Source: Tunturiibacter empetritectus
Lineage (GTDB): Bacteria; Acidobacteriota; Terriglobia; Terriglobales; Acidobacteriaceae
Reading direction: 5' to 3'
Assembly (NCBI RefSeq): GCF_014201375.1
Contig: NZ_JACHDZ010000002.1
Span: forward strand, 434,001-498,000
Length of the DNA: 64,000 nt
Shown here: positions 26,080 to 35,484 of the stretch, piece after piece
Numbering within the stretch: the stretch's first letter is position 1
How the letters are laid out: every line of letters starts with the position of its first letter
The notes under the pieces: model-generated
What the model saw: the letters and a program-made list of their open reading frames with translations, nothing else
Told to the model about the DNA's origin: nothing
The model's database searches: none
Program-made: the position numbers and the translations under genes

Positions 26080-29000
26080 TCAAAAGGTCAGCTTGACCGC
26101 TAACTGGATTTGCCTGGAGGTAAGGGTTGTCTGGTCGATGAGACCGGCGGAGGGAACGCCGTTTCCTGACCCATCGTAGATTTGGAAGTGGTCGGTGGGC
26201 GCTGCGAAGTCGGCGTGGTTCATGAGGTTGAAGATCTCGGCGCGAAGCTGGAGGTTGGCGCCTTTGCCGAACCTCTCGATGGGCGTGTTCTTGTAGAGAG
26301 AGAAGTCGAAGTTGATGCTTCTGGGGCCGGTAAGCTCGTTTCTTCCGGCGTTCCCCATGCGATTGACGGGGTCGGGGAAGGCAAAGCATTTGAGATTGAT
26401 GAACCCGTTTGGATCTCCAGTGGTGAGACTTTTGCCGCAGCCTTTGATTCGGTCGGGAAAGTCGAAGGGGATGGCGGCGTTGGTTCCGAGGGGATCTCCG
26501 CCGATGGTGACGCTGAAGGGAGCTCCGCTGGCTGCGCTGAAGATGCCGCCGGTCTGCCAGCCGTTAATGGCCCATCCGGCGATGCCATGCCGCGATTGGT
26601 CTCCGGGGAGGTTCCAGATCGCGTTGATGGTGAGGTTCTGGCCGACGTTTGTGTCGCAGGGGCCGCGATGGGTGGCGGGCGCGATGTATAGGTCGACATT
26701 GAGTGAGTTTCTGTACTGATCGGAGGCAGCCGAGCCGGAGCTGGTATCGATGCAGCGGGACCAGGTATAGGAGAGCTGGCCCTGGAGGCCATGCCAGGGA
26801 GACTGAGTGATCTGGGTCTCCAGCCCGTGGAAGGAGGAGCTACCGTTCCAGCGTGCATCGAGGGTTTGGCCTACGAGAGGATCGACGACGATTCCGCTGC
26901 CGATGGGAGTAGGCCAGTAAAAGCTCTTTCCGTCCGGAGTGGTGGGGAGGACGATGTTGGCGTCGTCGGTCTGGTACCAGTTATGGACACCGCGGGAGCC
27001 GACGTAGCCGACGAGCAAGGTGGTGTCTTTGGCGATGGCGCGCTGGACGTTGAGATTCCACATCATAATGTAGTTGCGCGGCGGATTGTACTGAAGGACA
27101 TAGAAGTTGCGGTTCGCGGGGTTGTTGGCGACGATCTGGTAGGCGGTGGTGGGAAATGCTCCAGCGGGAAGGACGCCGGTGCTGGCGTCCTGGGCAAAGG
27201 GGTAGGCCGCGTCAACGCCGCTGCCCATTTCGACGATGTAAGGAAGCACGTCGTAGATGCCGAAGGCTCCGCGGATAGAGGTGTTGCCATCGTGGAAGGG
27301 ATCCCAGGCGAAGCCTACCTTGGGCTGAAAGTTTTTGAAGGTTGGGTTCTTGATGTAGGGGTTGCCGAGGTAGGGAGTGTCGCCTTGCAGGATGCGAAGG
27401 TTGGAGAGCTTGCCATTGATCTCGTAGGGGACAGAGGCAGTCTCATAGCGGAGGCCAAGATTGAGGGTGAGGTTTGGGGTCAGACGGAGGTCGTCCTGTA
27501 CGTAGGCGCCGAAGATGGTCTGCCGCAAATTGCGCGGAGTGAGGGTAGAGGGCAGTGTGGTGATAAAAGACTGTGGCTGATTGGTGATGAAGTCATCGAG
27601 AGAGGGGAAGGAGAAGTTGCCTCCGGGAGCATCGGAGCTTTCCTGATTGTCCTGGATGCGCTCAATGCTGACGCCGAAGGTGACGTTATTCTTGCCGGCG
27701 GTGTGGGAGACGTCGTCATAGCCCTGGAAGGAGTTCCATCGGAAGAGCAGCGGGCTGGCGGCGCTGACGCCTCCGGTGAAGGTAGTGAGGCCGGGGACCT
27801 GGACGATTCCAGCGCTGTCTCCGGGTTGAAAGCCGAACTGCGGATCGGCCGCGGCGGGCTTGATGGCGGAAGCGGCGTAAGGGGAACCGGCGTTGTCACG
27901 GCTGAAGCCAGCGTGGAAGGTGTTTACTGTGGTGGAGGAGAGGATGTGGGTCTCGAGGATGGAGACCGCCTGGCGAACGGTTTTACTGAGGGTGAGGACG
28001 TTGTTGAAGGCATCCGGCTGCTGGCTTGGTGAGTTGTCATACATGTAGACGACGGCGGCGCTGTCCTTCTGAGAAAAGGTGCGGTCGACTTTGATAGTGA
28101 AGTAGTTCTCGCTGGTGACCTGATAGGCAGGGAAGGTGTAGGTACCGGTGTCTCCCTGGGTAGTCCCGGTGTTCGGTAAGGGGATAAAGGCGTTCAAGAA
28201 GGTGACGATGGCGGGGTCGGGGGTTACCTGCATGGTGGAGGCGCAGGGGTTTGAGCCGTCGGCTGAGGGGACGCAGAGGGTTCCGACGCGAGCAGCTGGA
28301 GAGGGGACGGTGTCGATGTAGGAGACGCCCAGATTCTGGCGGACGCCTTCATAGTCGCCGAAGATGAAGGTCTTCTCCTTTTGAATGGGTCCACCGAAGG
28401 AGGCTCCGAACTGGTTGCGGCTGAAGTCCGGCTTCTGGACGGGATCGAAGTAGTTGCGGGCGTCGAGGGCGGCGTTGCGGGCGAACTCGTAGGCGCTTCC
28501 ATGGAAAGCGTTAGCTCCCGAGCGAGTGACGGCGCTGATGACTCCAGCCGCAGTACGGCCATACTGCGCCGTGGGATTCGTAGTGACGACGGTGAACTCC
28601 TGCAGTGCGTCCACTCCGATGTTCCCTCCGAGCACACTTCCGGGACCGGCGTTGGAGTAGTCGTTGATGTTGATTCCGTCAAGGAGGTAGCTGTTCTGCT
28701 GGGGACGCCCGCCGGCGATGCTGAGTTGACCGCCGAGTCCTCGCTTCATGCGGTCGGGCGCGCTGACGGGAGGCTGGGTCTGGATGACGGTCACGCCCGG
28801 TGAGAGGGAGGCAAGGTCGGTCCAAGAGCGGCCATTGAGGGGAAGCTCACGCATCTCGTGGCCGCTGACGGCGTTGCTAAGCTGCGAGCTGGTTACGTCA
28901 ACCGAGGCTGGGCTCTCTGTTACGACAACCTCCTGTGTGATACTGCCGACCTTGAGCGCGAAGTTGATGAGGGAGGCTTCCCCGACAGTCAGAACGACAC

Positions 29001-29418
29001 CCTTGCGTGTTTCTCCGGCGAATCCCGGGGCGGAGACTTTGATGATGTAGTTGCCGGGAGTCAGAGCGGGCGCGTTGTAGTTGCCGTCATCGTTGGCGGT
29101 GATGGTTCGGCTGATTCGGGTGTCGACGTTGGTGATGACGACCTGAGCTTTGGGAATCTTGGCTCCGGTGGCGTCCTCGACAGTTCCGGAGAGGTTTGCG
29201 CGGCTGGTCTGTGCGTAGGAAGTGCCGACCGCGAACGCGAGAAGCAGAGCCAACAGGAAGAACGCTCCAGAGCGCGTGGCGAGTCTACGGATTACCGGTC
29301 TCTTCAGCAGGCGTGGAAGCAGTCCGTAAATCAACTCGGGGACATCAATGGCGACTGGGACTTGGTTGAAGGGGCTGATCTTCACCGGCTCGTTGGGGCG
29401 ATGGGCTGCGTCATGCAT
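26080..29418 (-). CDS. TonB-dependent receptor (Oar-like) of the carboxylic-acid operon
   Basis: 1112 residues from ATG 29418, with AGAGGAG upstream. The first 48 residues form an unusually long basic leader before the hydrophobic core SGAFFLLALLLAFAVGTSYA. Then come a carboxypeptidase-regulatory domain (SGTVEDATGAKIPKAQV), a plug with RELPLNGRSWTDL, YLLDGININDYS and ISAVTRSGANAFHGSAYEF, and a barrel ending in F (LAVKLTF). It is the first gene of the operon, 69 bases before the DctA-like gene, and is divergent from a CadC-like regulator. By context it should import the substrate processed by the Tat enzymes. Confidence 0.9.
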   Translation of the reverse strand: MHDAAHRPNEPVKISPFNQVPVAIDVPELIYGLLPRLLKRPVIRRLATRSGAFFLLALLLAFAVGTSYAQTSRANLSGTVEDATGAKIPKAQVVITNVDTRISRTITANDDGNYNAPALTPGNYIIKVSAPGFAGETRKGVVLTVGEASLINFALKVGSITQEVVVTESPASVDVTSSQLSNAVSGHEMRELPLNGRSWTDLASLSPGVTVIQTQPPVSAPDRMKRGLGGQLSIAGGRPQQNSYLLDGININDYSNAGPGSVLGGNIGVDALQEFTVVTTNPTAQYGRTAAGVISAVTRSGANAFHGSAYEFARNAALDARNYFDPVQKPDFSRNQFGASFGGPIQKEKTFIFGDYEGVRQNLGVSYIDTVPSPAARVGTLCVPSADGSNPCASTMQVTPDPAIVTFLNAFIPLPNTGTTQGDTGTYTFPAYQVTSENYFTIKVDRTFSQKDSAAVVYMYDNSPSQQPDAFNNVLTLSKTVRQAVSILETHILSSTTVNTFHAGFSRDNAGSPYAASAIKPAAADPQFGFQPGDSAGIVQVPGLTTFTGGVSAASPLLFRWNSFQGYDDVSHTAGKNNVTFGVSIERIQDNQESSDAPGGNFSFPSLDDFITNQPQSFITTLPSTLTPRNLRQTIFGAYVQDDLRLTPNLTLNLGLRYETASVPYEINGKLSNLRILQGDTPYLGNPYIKNPTFKNFQPKVGFAWDPFHDGNTSIRGAFGIYDVLPYIVEMGSGVDAAYPFAQDASTGVLPAGAFPTTAYQIVANNPANRNFYVLQYNPPRNYIMMWNLNVQRAIAKDTTLLVGYVGSRGVHNWYQTDDANIVLPTTPDGKSFYWPTPIGSGIVVDPLVGQTLDARWNGSSSFHGLETQITQSPWHGLQGQLSYTWSRCIDTSSGSAASDQYRNSLNVDLYIAPATHRGPCDTNVGQNLTINAIWNLPGDQSRHGIAGWAINGWQTGGIFSAASGAPFSVTIGGDPLGTNAAIPFDFPDRIKGCGKSLTTGDPNGFINLKCFAFPDPVNRMGNAGRNELTGPRSINFDFSLYKNTPIERFGKGANLQLRAEIFNLMNHADFAAPTDHFQIYDGSGNGVPSAGLIDQTTLTSRQIQLAVKLTF

Positions 29419-29577
29419 GGCCGCTCCTCTTTTACGTCTCGACTTGCGTAGTTCGCTGTGCCTATAATCTCGGGCCTACGAAGAACTCCCGTGATGAGGT
29501 ACCTGTCACCGTAGATTGAGAGCCGATGAAAGTCTTTTGAGAAGTGCGAAAAAAAGATAAAGGAATTATTAAGCTCG
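29419..29577. promoter_or_regulatory. Divergent promoter region between receptor operon and regulator
   Basis: This 159-bp region holds the start signals of both transcription units. No unambiguous palindrome was found; an A-rich stretch (29540-29565) precedes the regulator start with AAGGA 14 bases from its ATG. The neighbouring winged-helix protein is the obvious candidate to bind here. Confidence 0.5.
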
Positions 29578-31494
29578 ATGTCCCATACGGTCAGCCACTT
29601 ATACGAATTTGGAAACTTCAGCCTGGACCCGGTTCAGAGGCTCCTTCTTCGCCAGGGCAGACCTGTTTCTGTAACTCCGAAGGCGTTTGACCTGCTTGTG
29701 CTGATGGTGGAGAACAATGGTCAGCTGCTGGTGAAAGAAAAACTGATGGACGCTCTGTGGCCGAGAGTGTCGGTCGAGGAGGGTAATCTGGCGGTCACAG
29801 TCTCGCATCTGAGGAAGATTCTGGGCGACGATCGCGGGAAGCATGTCTATATTGAGACCGTCTCGAAGCAGGGGTATCGGTTTGTGGCCCAGGTGGTGGA
29901 GGGGCCCGAGGCTCCGCTGGAATCCATCCACTTGCACCCAAAACACATGGAGGAGGAGCCGGTGGTGATTGCGCCGGTTGAATATACGGCTTTGGCAAGG
30001 CTGGGGGCTGGGTGGAAGTGGATGGCCGGTCCGGCCATCGCGCTCGCCGGTCTATTGGCTATCGCCGGCTGGTGGCTGGCAAGCAGGCATGTGGCTACCG
30101 CTTCGGCAAATGGCCGTCCGATCAAGTCACTGGCGGTACTGCCCTTTGCGACGATGGGGAGCGCGGGTTCTGATGAGTATCTGGGTCTGGGAACGGCCGA
30201 CGCGCTGATCACGAGACTGTCGAATACAGGGAAGATTCTGGTCCGGCCAACAAGTGCGATCGAGAAGTACAGGAACAGCTCGATCAGCGTGCAGGGCGCA
30301 GGAAAGGAGCAGCAGGTAGACGCGATCATCAATGGGAGGATTCAGCGCGAGGGGAATCGCGTGCGTATGACGGTCCAGATGGTGAGGGTAGCAGATGGAG
30401 CGCAGTTGTGGGCACAGGCGTTCGATGAGGAGTTCACCAATATCTTCAGCCTGGAGGATGAGGTGTCGGAGCGAGTCGCACATTCCATTCGTCTGCAGCT
30501 GAACAACAAGGAAGAGAAGAGGTTTACGAAGAGGCCCACGGAGAACCAGGAGGCTTACAGCGCGTTCGTTAAGGGCAGGTACTACTGGAACAAGCGGACG
30601 AATGAAGGGATGATGAAAGGGCTGGAGTTCTTCCGCGAGGCGATACGGATGGATCCGAACTTCGCTGAAGCGTATGAAGGAGTGGCCGACTCTTATGCCG
30701 CGCTGGGACTGTATGCGGCGATTCCTCCTCAAGAGGCGTTTCCGGCGGCACGGGATGCAGCGAACAAGGCTCTCCAGATGAATGAAGACCTGGCCGACGC
30801 GCATGCGACTCTAGGATTGATTGACTTCTATTTCGACTGGAATGGCCCCGCAGCGCAGAACGAGTTTCAGCGCGCCTTCGATGTAAATCCCAACTATGCG
30901 ATGGCGCACTCGTGGAATGCTGAAAACCTGGCGGCGATGGGGCGCTTTCCGGAGGCGCTGGAGGAGGCACGGCGCGCGGTGGAGGAGGACCCCCTGTCGT
31001 TGAGTGTGAACAGCAACGCGGGATGGACGTTCTGCCTGGCCGGTCATTATGAAGAGGCTATCCAGACCCTGAACAAGGCGATCGACATCGACCCGAGCTT
31101 TCCGCGTACTCACTTTCGCCTCGGCGATGTTTACGAAACAAGGGGTTTGTACGACCAGGCAATCACAGAGTTCACCCATGCCGTGCAACTCTCGGGAGGT
31201 GACGTCTACTACACCGCAGGCCTGGGGCATGCCTACGCGATGGCCGGTAGGACTAGCGATGCGCACCAGATTCTCGTCTCTCTACTGAATAAATCCGCTC
31301 ACCAATACGTTCCCGCGTTTGCGGTGGCGATGGTCTACGCCGGACTGAAGGAGGATGGTCAGGCTCTGAATTGGCTGGAAAAGACCTCCGCTGACCATTC
31401 CACGTCCATGGCATACGTGAAGGTGGACCCTACGTTAAATGGGCTGCGTTCCGACCCGAGATTTGACGAGCTCTTGCAGCGCGTGAAGTTTTAG
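29578..31494 (+). CDS. CadC-like winged-helix transcription regulator with TPR sensor
   Basis: 638 residues. An OmpR/CadC-type winged helix fills about residues 8-105 (FGNFSLDPVQRLLLRQGRPV, EGNLAVTVSHLRKILGD, IETVSKQGYRFVA). A single transmembrane helix follows at about 143-165 (WMAGPAIALAGLLAIAGWWLA). Then a TolB-N/FlgO-like domain (KSLAVLPFATMGSAGSDEYLG, to about 310) and six or more TPR units to the end. Membrane-bound regulators of this build sense in the periplasm and bind DNA from the membrane. It is divergent from the receptor of the exported-enzyme operon and probably controls it. Confidence 0.9.
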   Translation: MSHTVSHLYEFGNFSLDPVQRLLLRQGRPVSVTPKAFDLLVLMVENNGQLLVKEKLMDALWPRVSVEEGNLAVTVSHLRKILGDDRGKHVYIETVSKQGYRFVAQVVEGPEAPLESIHLHPKHMEEEPVVIAPVEYTALARLGAGWKWMAGPAIALAGLLAIAGWWLASRHVATASANGRPIKSLAVLPFATMGSAGSDEYLGLGTADALITRLSNTGKILVRPTSAIEKYRNSSISVQGAGKEQQVDAIINGRIQREGNRVRMTVQMVRVADGAQLWAQAFDEEFTNIFSLEDEVSERVAHSIRLQLNNKEEKRFTKRPTENQEAYSAFVKGRYYWNKRTNEGMMKGLEFFREAIRMDPNFAEAYEGVADSYAALGLYAAIPPQEAFPAARDAANKALQMNEDLADAHATLGLIDFYFDWNGPAAQNEFQRAFDVNPNYAMAHSWNAENLAAMGRFPEALEEARRAVEEDPLSLSVNSNAGWTFCLAGHYEEAIQTLNKAIDIDPSFPRTHFRLGDVYETRGLYDQAITEFTHAVQLSGGDVYYTAGLGHAYAMAGRTSDAHQILVSLLNKSAHQYVPAFAVAMVYAGLKEDGQALNWLEKTSADHSTSMAYVKVDPTLNGLRSDPRFDELLQRVKF

Positions 31495-31930
31495 ACCTGG
31501 CAGTTGCTTGGACCGAGGACATTGCGTTGGTACGTCTCGGCGAGTTCCTTCGTAACCCGCCGCGAACTCGAGCTGATTTGTTGATTCATCAACACGGCGG
31601 GAACTCCGGCTGAAGCAGAAGGACGTAGCAAATGGTCTATTCGATCTGGATTTTTGTGGTGCTGGCACTTTATCCCTGTATGCATGGTTTAGCGGTCTTA
31701 AGGATCGGCACTGCAGTTGGTAGCAAGCTTACCTATAGGCACTTCGACGAGTGCAAAGGCTAACTACATATCGCATAGTACGTATTTTACTTCTTCCGAT
31801 CGGATACCTGCTTGTTCCAATGAAAATTCTTGATCTACGCCGAGATCGCTAAGTTGACCTGGCTATTCGTGTCAGTGGCCATGCGAACAAAGTTCAGAAA
31901 CTGAGCATGCCGCTCATTGGCAGGACCGGC
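31495..31930. other. Intergenic region, 436 bp
   Basis: No gene or RNA recognised; it separates the convergent ends of the CadC-like regulator gene and the rhodanese gene. No strong terminator hairpin with a T run was seen. Confidence 0.4.
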
Positions 31931-32383
31931 CTAGGAAGCGTTGCTTGGCGGCACAATCGGCAGACTCGTTGCGTGCCATGCATGAAATCCACCAACCATG
32001 TCCGTCGCGCGCCAGAGTCCTAGATCCTGCAGAGCGGCAGCCGCGAGGCTTGAGGTGTAGCCTTCGGAACAGAACACGATCACCTGAATGTCATGATCGG
32101 TCGCGACCGGCAGCCGCGCGCCGGAGGCCGGGTCGAATCGCCACTCGAGCACGTTACGTTCGACAACTAACGCGCCCGCAATACTGCCCTCGATCGCGCG
32201 CTGACCCTCGGGACGAATATCGACGAGTGTCGCCTCAGTTGTGGCCACCGCATCGTATGCCTGCGGGTTGCTGTTTTCCGCCTCGGCATGCGCCACTCCG
32301 GCGGTTTCCCGACAGCTCTTCTGGATTTGTCGTCGAATAGAAGCCCAAAATGTCCTGTTGCTTTCCAAAAGGAAGTGTGGCAT
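31931..32383 (-). CDS. Rhodanese-domain protein
   Basis: 150 residues from ATG 32383, with AAGGAATA directly upstream; the open frame extends further but would then overlap the PadR gene. The C-terminal 110 residues are a single rhodanese domain: TLVDIRPEGQRAIEGSIAGA, then the active-site loop VIVFCSEGYTSSLAA with catalytic Cys105, and GGFHAWHATSLPI. Such proteins transfer sulfane sulfur. The start codon lies in the loop of a perfect 13-bp hairpin that also covers the ribosome site, suggesting control at RNA level or by the divergent PadR repressor. Cytoplasmic. Confidence 0.84.
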   Translation of the reverse strand: MPHFLLESNRTFWASIRRQIQKSCRETAGVAHAEAENSNPQAYDAVATTEATLVDIRPEGQRAIEGSIAGALVVERNVLEWRFDPASGARLPVATDHDIQVIVFCSEGYTSSLAAAALQDLGLWRATDMVGGFHAWHATSLPIVPPSNAS

Positions 32384-32398
32384 TATTCCTTTTGGAAA
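32362..32398. promoter_or_regulatory. Perfect 13-bp inverted repeat between rhodanese and padR-like genes
   Basis: TTTCCAAAAGGAA (32362-32374) and TTCCTTTTGGAAA (32386-32398) are exact reverse complements with an 11-base spacer. Each arm is itself a short TTCC-N4-GGAA palindrome. The left arm is within the first codons of the rhodanese gene and the right arm is 18 bases upstream of the PadR start. Likely a PadR operator, or a hairpin in the rhodanese mRNA that buries its ribosome site. Confidence 0.75.
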
Positions 32399-32416
32399 CC
32401 TAAAGGTCAACTCACC

Positions 32417-32764
32417 ATGAAGGAAAAGCCCGACGTCTTGCAAGGTACGCTCGCGCTGATGGTCCTCAAGACACTCGATGTCCTGGGACCGCAGCACGGC
32501 TGGGGAATTGCCCGGCGCATCGAGCAGATAAGCGGAGACCTTCTGGCTGTCAACCAGGGCACGCTTTATCCCTTGCTGCTCAAGCTCGAGCATGAAGGCT
32601 CGATTGCGTCCGAGTGGGGCGCATCGGAAAACAACCGCCGCGCGCGCTTCTATCGGCTTACCGGGACCGGCCGCAAGCAACTCCAGGCGGAGACCCGCGA
32701 ATGGGAGCAAACCGCGGCGATCATCGCGCGCTTTTTCAAAGTCAAGGCGGAGGATTTAACTTGA
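32417..32764 (+). CDS. PadR-family transcriptional regulator (acidobacterial type)
   Basis: 115 residues from ATG 32417. The winged helix reads LQGTLALMVLKTLDVLGPQH, GWGIARRIEQ, NQGTLYPLLLKLEHEGSIAS and RARFYRLTGTGRKQL, which is the standard PadR layout with short C-terminal helix WEQTAAIIARFF. This is the subfamily that in acidobacteria accompanies ADOP permeases (TIGRFAM describes such a group). It overlaps the permease TTG start by 4 bases (TTGA). It probably represses its own operon through the inverted repeat at 32362-32398. Confidence 0.92.
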   Translation: MKEKPDVLQGTLALMVLKTLDVLGPQHGWGIARRIEQISGDLLAVNQGTLYPLLLKLEHEGSIASEWGASENNRRARFYRLTGTGRKQLQAETREWEQTAAIIARFFKVKAEDLT

Positions 32765-35484
32765 CATTCCTGCGACGCTTCTTCATACGCCTTTCGCATC
32801 TCGCCACAGGGTGGAGTGCCGACCAACGCCTGCAGGATGAAATCGCCGAACATCTAGCGTTCCAGACAGAGGAGAATCTGCGCGCCGGAATGTCGCCCGC
32901 CGAGGCGCGGCGGCAGGCCACGCTCAAGCTCGGCGCGGCTCAGGCGATTCGCGAACACCACCACGCCGAGCACAGCATTCCGCTTATCGAGAATCTGCTC
33001 TTCGACCTGCGGTATGCGGTTCGCATGCTTCTGAGATCTCCTGGATTCTCTTTCATTGCGATCGCCACAATGGCGCTGGGCATCGGAGCCACCACCGCGA
33101 TCTATAGCGTCATCGACGCCACGCTGCTGCACCCTTTGCCGTACCCAAGCCCCGCCCAGTTGGTGCGCGTTGTGGACGACCTTCCCGGCGTAGGCGCGCA
33201 GGGCGTCGGCATCTCCGTCCCTGAGTGGAGAGACCTCGAGAGTTCCGGAATATTCCAGTCCGCGGCGATAACAGGCACTGGCGCAAACGTGAACCTCACC
33301 GGCAGTGCGCAGCCCCTGCGTCTCAGCTTCAAGCAAGTTACGCCGAATTACTTCGCGGTGCTCGGTGTAGCCGCGCAGTTGGGCCGCACATTCGATCCGC
33401 ACGATGCCACTCCCGGCTACAACCTGGAGGTCGTGATCAGCGACGGGCTGTGGAGGAGGGAGTTCGGAGCCGACGCGCACATTCTCGGCAAAGCTCTGCG
33501 CCTCGACAACGACCTGTATCACGTCGTGGGCGTTATGCCGCGCGGTTTTCGCGATCAGGGCTCAACCAGCGACGAGCAGAATGTGGAACTGTGGCTGGGA
33601 GCCGGCTTTGCCGGTGTGCCGTTTCCGCCCCCGCAGCGCGATTCGCGTCTGCGGAGTCGAGCGGTCCTCGCGCGCCTGAGGCCCGGTCTCTCGGTTGCGG
33701 CCGCGCAGGGGCGCCTCGATGCGCTGGTTGCATCGCTGAAAAAGCAATATCCTGCGGAGTATCCGGCACAGACCGCATGGACCGTGCGCCTGATTCCGCT
33801 CAGCGAAAGCGTGGTCGGCAGCGTTCGTCAATCTCTCATTCTGCTGTTCGGTGCGGTAGGATTGGTCCTCCTGATCAGTTGCGTCAACGTCGCCAATCTC
33901 CTGCTCGCCAGGGCTAGTTTGCGAGGTCGTGAGATCGCGGTCCGTCAGGCTCTGGGAGCGCAGAGAACGCGCCTCATCCGCCAGTTCCTCGCCGAAAGTC
34001 TGCTGCTCTTCCTGCTTGGCGGAATCGCTGGTATCGGCATTCTCTTCGGCACCGGGCATTTCCTGCTGCGGCTTATTCCGGAGAGCCTCCCGCACCTGAA
34101 CGACATATCGATCAACTGGGGCGTGCTGGCGTTCGCTCTCGCCGTCTCTGTCGCAGCCGGAACCGTCTTTGGGCTTGCTCCCGCGTGGCTCATGAGCCGC
34201 TTTGATTTGATCGGTACTCTTCGGCAGGAAGGACGCGGCTCCAGCGGCTCACGGGAACGCTCGCGCGCCCGCCAGATACTGGTCACCAGTGAATTGGCGC
34301 TCTCGCTCGTGCTCATGGTCGCCTCAGGCCTTCTGCTGCGCAGTTTTTGGGACTTGTTCCAGGTGCAGCCCGGTTTCAATCCTGACCGCGTCATGGCCAT
34401 TCAAACCTGGCTGCCTGGGCCCAACGATCCCACGATGGACCCCTATCGAACCGCCACGCAGGAAGCGGTCTTGCTGCGCGAGATTCTTCGCCGCAGCCGA
34501 ACTCTGCCGGGCGTAGAAGAAGCGGCCATCGGCGACGAGGCCGCTCTTCCCCTGGGCCACAGCCAGCCCACCAGGCTGCCATTGATCCGCGAAGGCATCG
34601 AGACGATGGACAATCAGGCTCCTGTGATCGATAGTCCCATCGTTTCGCCCGAATACTTCCACCTGTTGGGCATGCCGCTGTTGCGCGGACGCCTTTTCCA
34701 CGACCAGGACCTTGAGGATACGCCTCAGGTTGCGGTCATCAATCAGGCCGCGGCTCGCACCTACTGGCCAAACCAGGACCCGCTTGGCAAACGCGTCCGT
34801 TTGCACTTGGATACCCGCGGGCTGGTGAGCTCTGCCAAGCCAGCCTGGACCACGATCGTCGGCGTGATTGCGGATGCCCGTACGGAATCGTTGGCGGACG
34901 CAGTAATTCCGCAGATCTACCGCAGCTTATACCAGCGCCCTTCCAAAGACCTGGCCATTTTCCTTCGTGGACAACTCGATCCCGGCGCCATCTCCGCACA
35001 AGTGCGTGAGCAGATCCAATCCGTCGACCCGGGACTTCCCGTCTTCCATGCAGAGACCCTGGATGAAGTCCTCTCGGACTCGCTTTCCGTTAGGCGATTC
35101 TCGATGGAAATTGTCGCGTTCTTCGCGGCCACTGCCTTGCTGTTGGCCGGGCTTGGAATCTACGGGACTATTTCCTATGTTGTGAATGAACAAAGACGTG
35201 AGATCGCCGTTCGCCTCGCGCTGGGGGCTCAAAGAGGCAATATCCTCAAGATGGTCCTGCGCAGGGGCGTCGGTCTGGCCGCCGCTGGCGCCGGGCTGGG
35301 TGTGGCCGGTGCGCTCATCGTCTCTCATCTCATGGCCGGTCTGCTCTACGGCGTGTCGCCTACCGATCTGACCACGTTCGCTGGCGTCACCCTTGTACTT
35401 ACCACTCTCGCGCTTGCCGCCAGCTATATCCCGGCGCTGCGCGCCATGCGCCTCGATCCAATCACGACTCTCCACTCCGAATGA
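32761..35484 (+). CDS. ADOP-family ABC permease (MacB/FtsX-like, acidobacterial duplicated orphan permease)
   Basis: 907 residues from TTG 32761, which overlaps the PadR stop; GGAGG stands 6 bases upstream. N-terminal cytoplasmic segment (DQRLQDEIAEHLAFQTEENL, RRQATLKLGAAQAIREHH), then a MacB periplasmic-core domain after the first helix (about 90-330). Next come FtsX helices around 370-500 (LLISCVNVANLLLARASLRG, REIAVRQALGAQRTR), a second periplasmic domain, and a second FtsX unit near the end (YVVNEQRREIAVRLALGAQR). No ATPase gene lies nearby, as is usual for this orphan family. Function is unproven; relatives of MacB export peptides, lipids or drugs. Confidence 0.92.
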   Translation: MTFLRRFFIRLSHLATGWSADQRLQDEIAEHLAFQTEENLRAGMSPAEARRQATLKLGAAQAIREHHHAEHSIPLIENLLFDLRYAVRMLLRSPGFSFIAIATMALGIGATTAIYSVIDATLLHPLPYPSPAQLVRVVDDLPGVGAQGVGISVPEWRDLESSGIFQSAAITGTGANVNLTGSAQPLRLSFKQVTPNYFAVLGVAAQLGRTFDPHDATPGYNLEVVISDGLWRREFGADAHILGKALRLDNDLYHVVGVMPRGFRDQGSTSDEQNVELWLGAGFAGVPFPPPQRDSRLRSRAVLARLRPGLSVAAAQGRLDALVASLKKQYPAEYPAQTAWTVRLIPLSESVVGSVRQSLILLFGAVGLVLLISCVNVANLLLARASLRGREIAVRQALGAQRTRLIRQFLAESLLLFLLGGIAGIGILFGTGHFLLRLIPESLPHLNDISINWGVLAFALAVSVAAGTVFGLAPAWLMSRFDLIGTLRQEGRGSSGSRERSRARQILVTSELALSLVLMVASGLLLRSFWDLFQVQPGFNPDRVMAIQTWLPGPNDPTMDPYRTATQEAVLLREILRRSRTLPGVEEAAIGDEAALPLGHSQPTRLPLIREGIETMDNQAPVIDSPIVSPEYFHLLGMPLLRGRLFHDQDLEDTPQVAVINQAAARTYWPNQDPLGKRVRLHLDTRGLVSSAKPAWTTIVGVIADARTESLADAVIPQIYRSLYQRPSKDLAIFLRGQLDPGAISAQVREQIQSVDPGLPVFHAETLDEVLSDSLSVRRFSMEIVAFFAATALLLAGLGIYGTISYVVNEQRREIAVRLALGAQRGNILKMVLRRGVGLAAAGAGLGVAGALIVSHLMAGLLYGVSPTDLTTFAGVTLVLTTLALAASYIPALRAMRLDPITTLHSE

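Noticed and set aside
26791..28032. 413-codon plus-strand open frame opposite the TonB receptor
   Set aside because: Pure antisense of the receptor barrel with no ribosome site and no domain.
32384..32710. N-terminal extension of the rhodanese frame across the PadR gene
   Set aside because: The extension overlaps PadR in antisense; ATG 32383 with a strong ribosome site gives a normal-size rhodanese.
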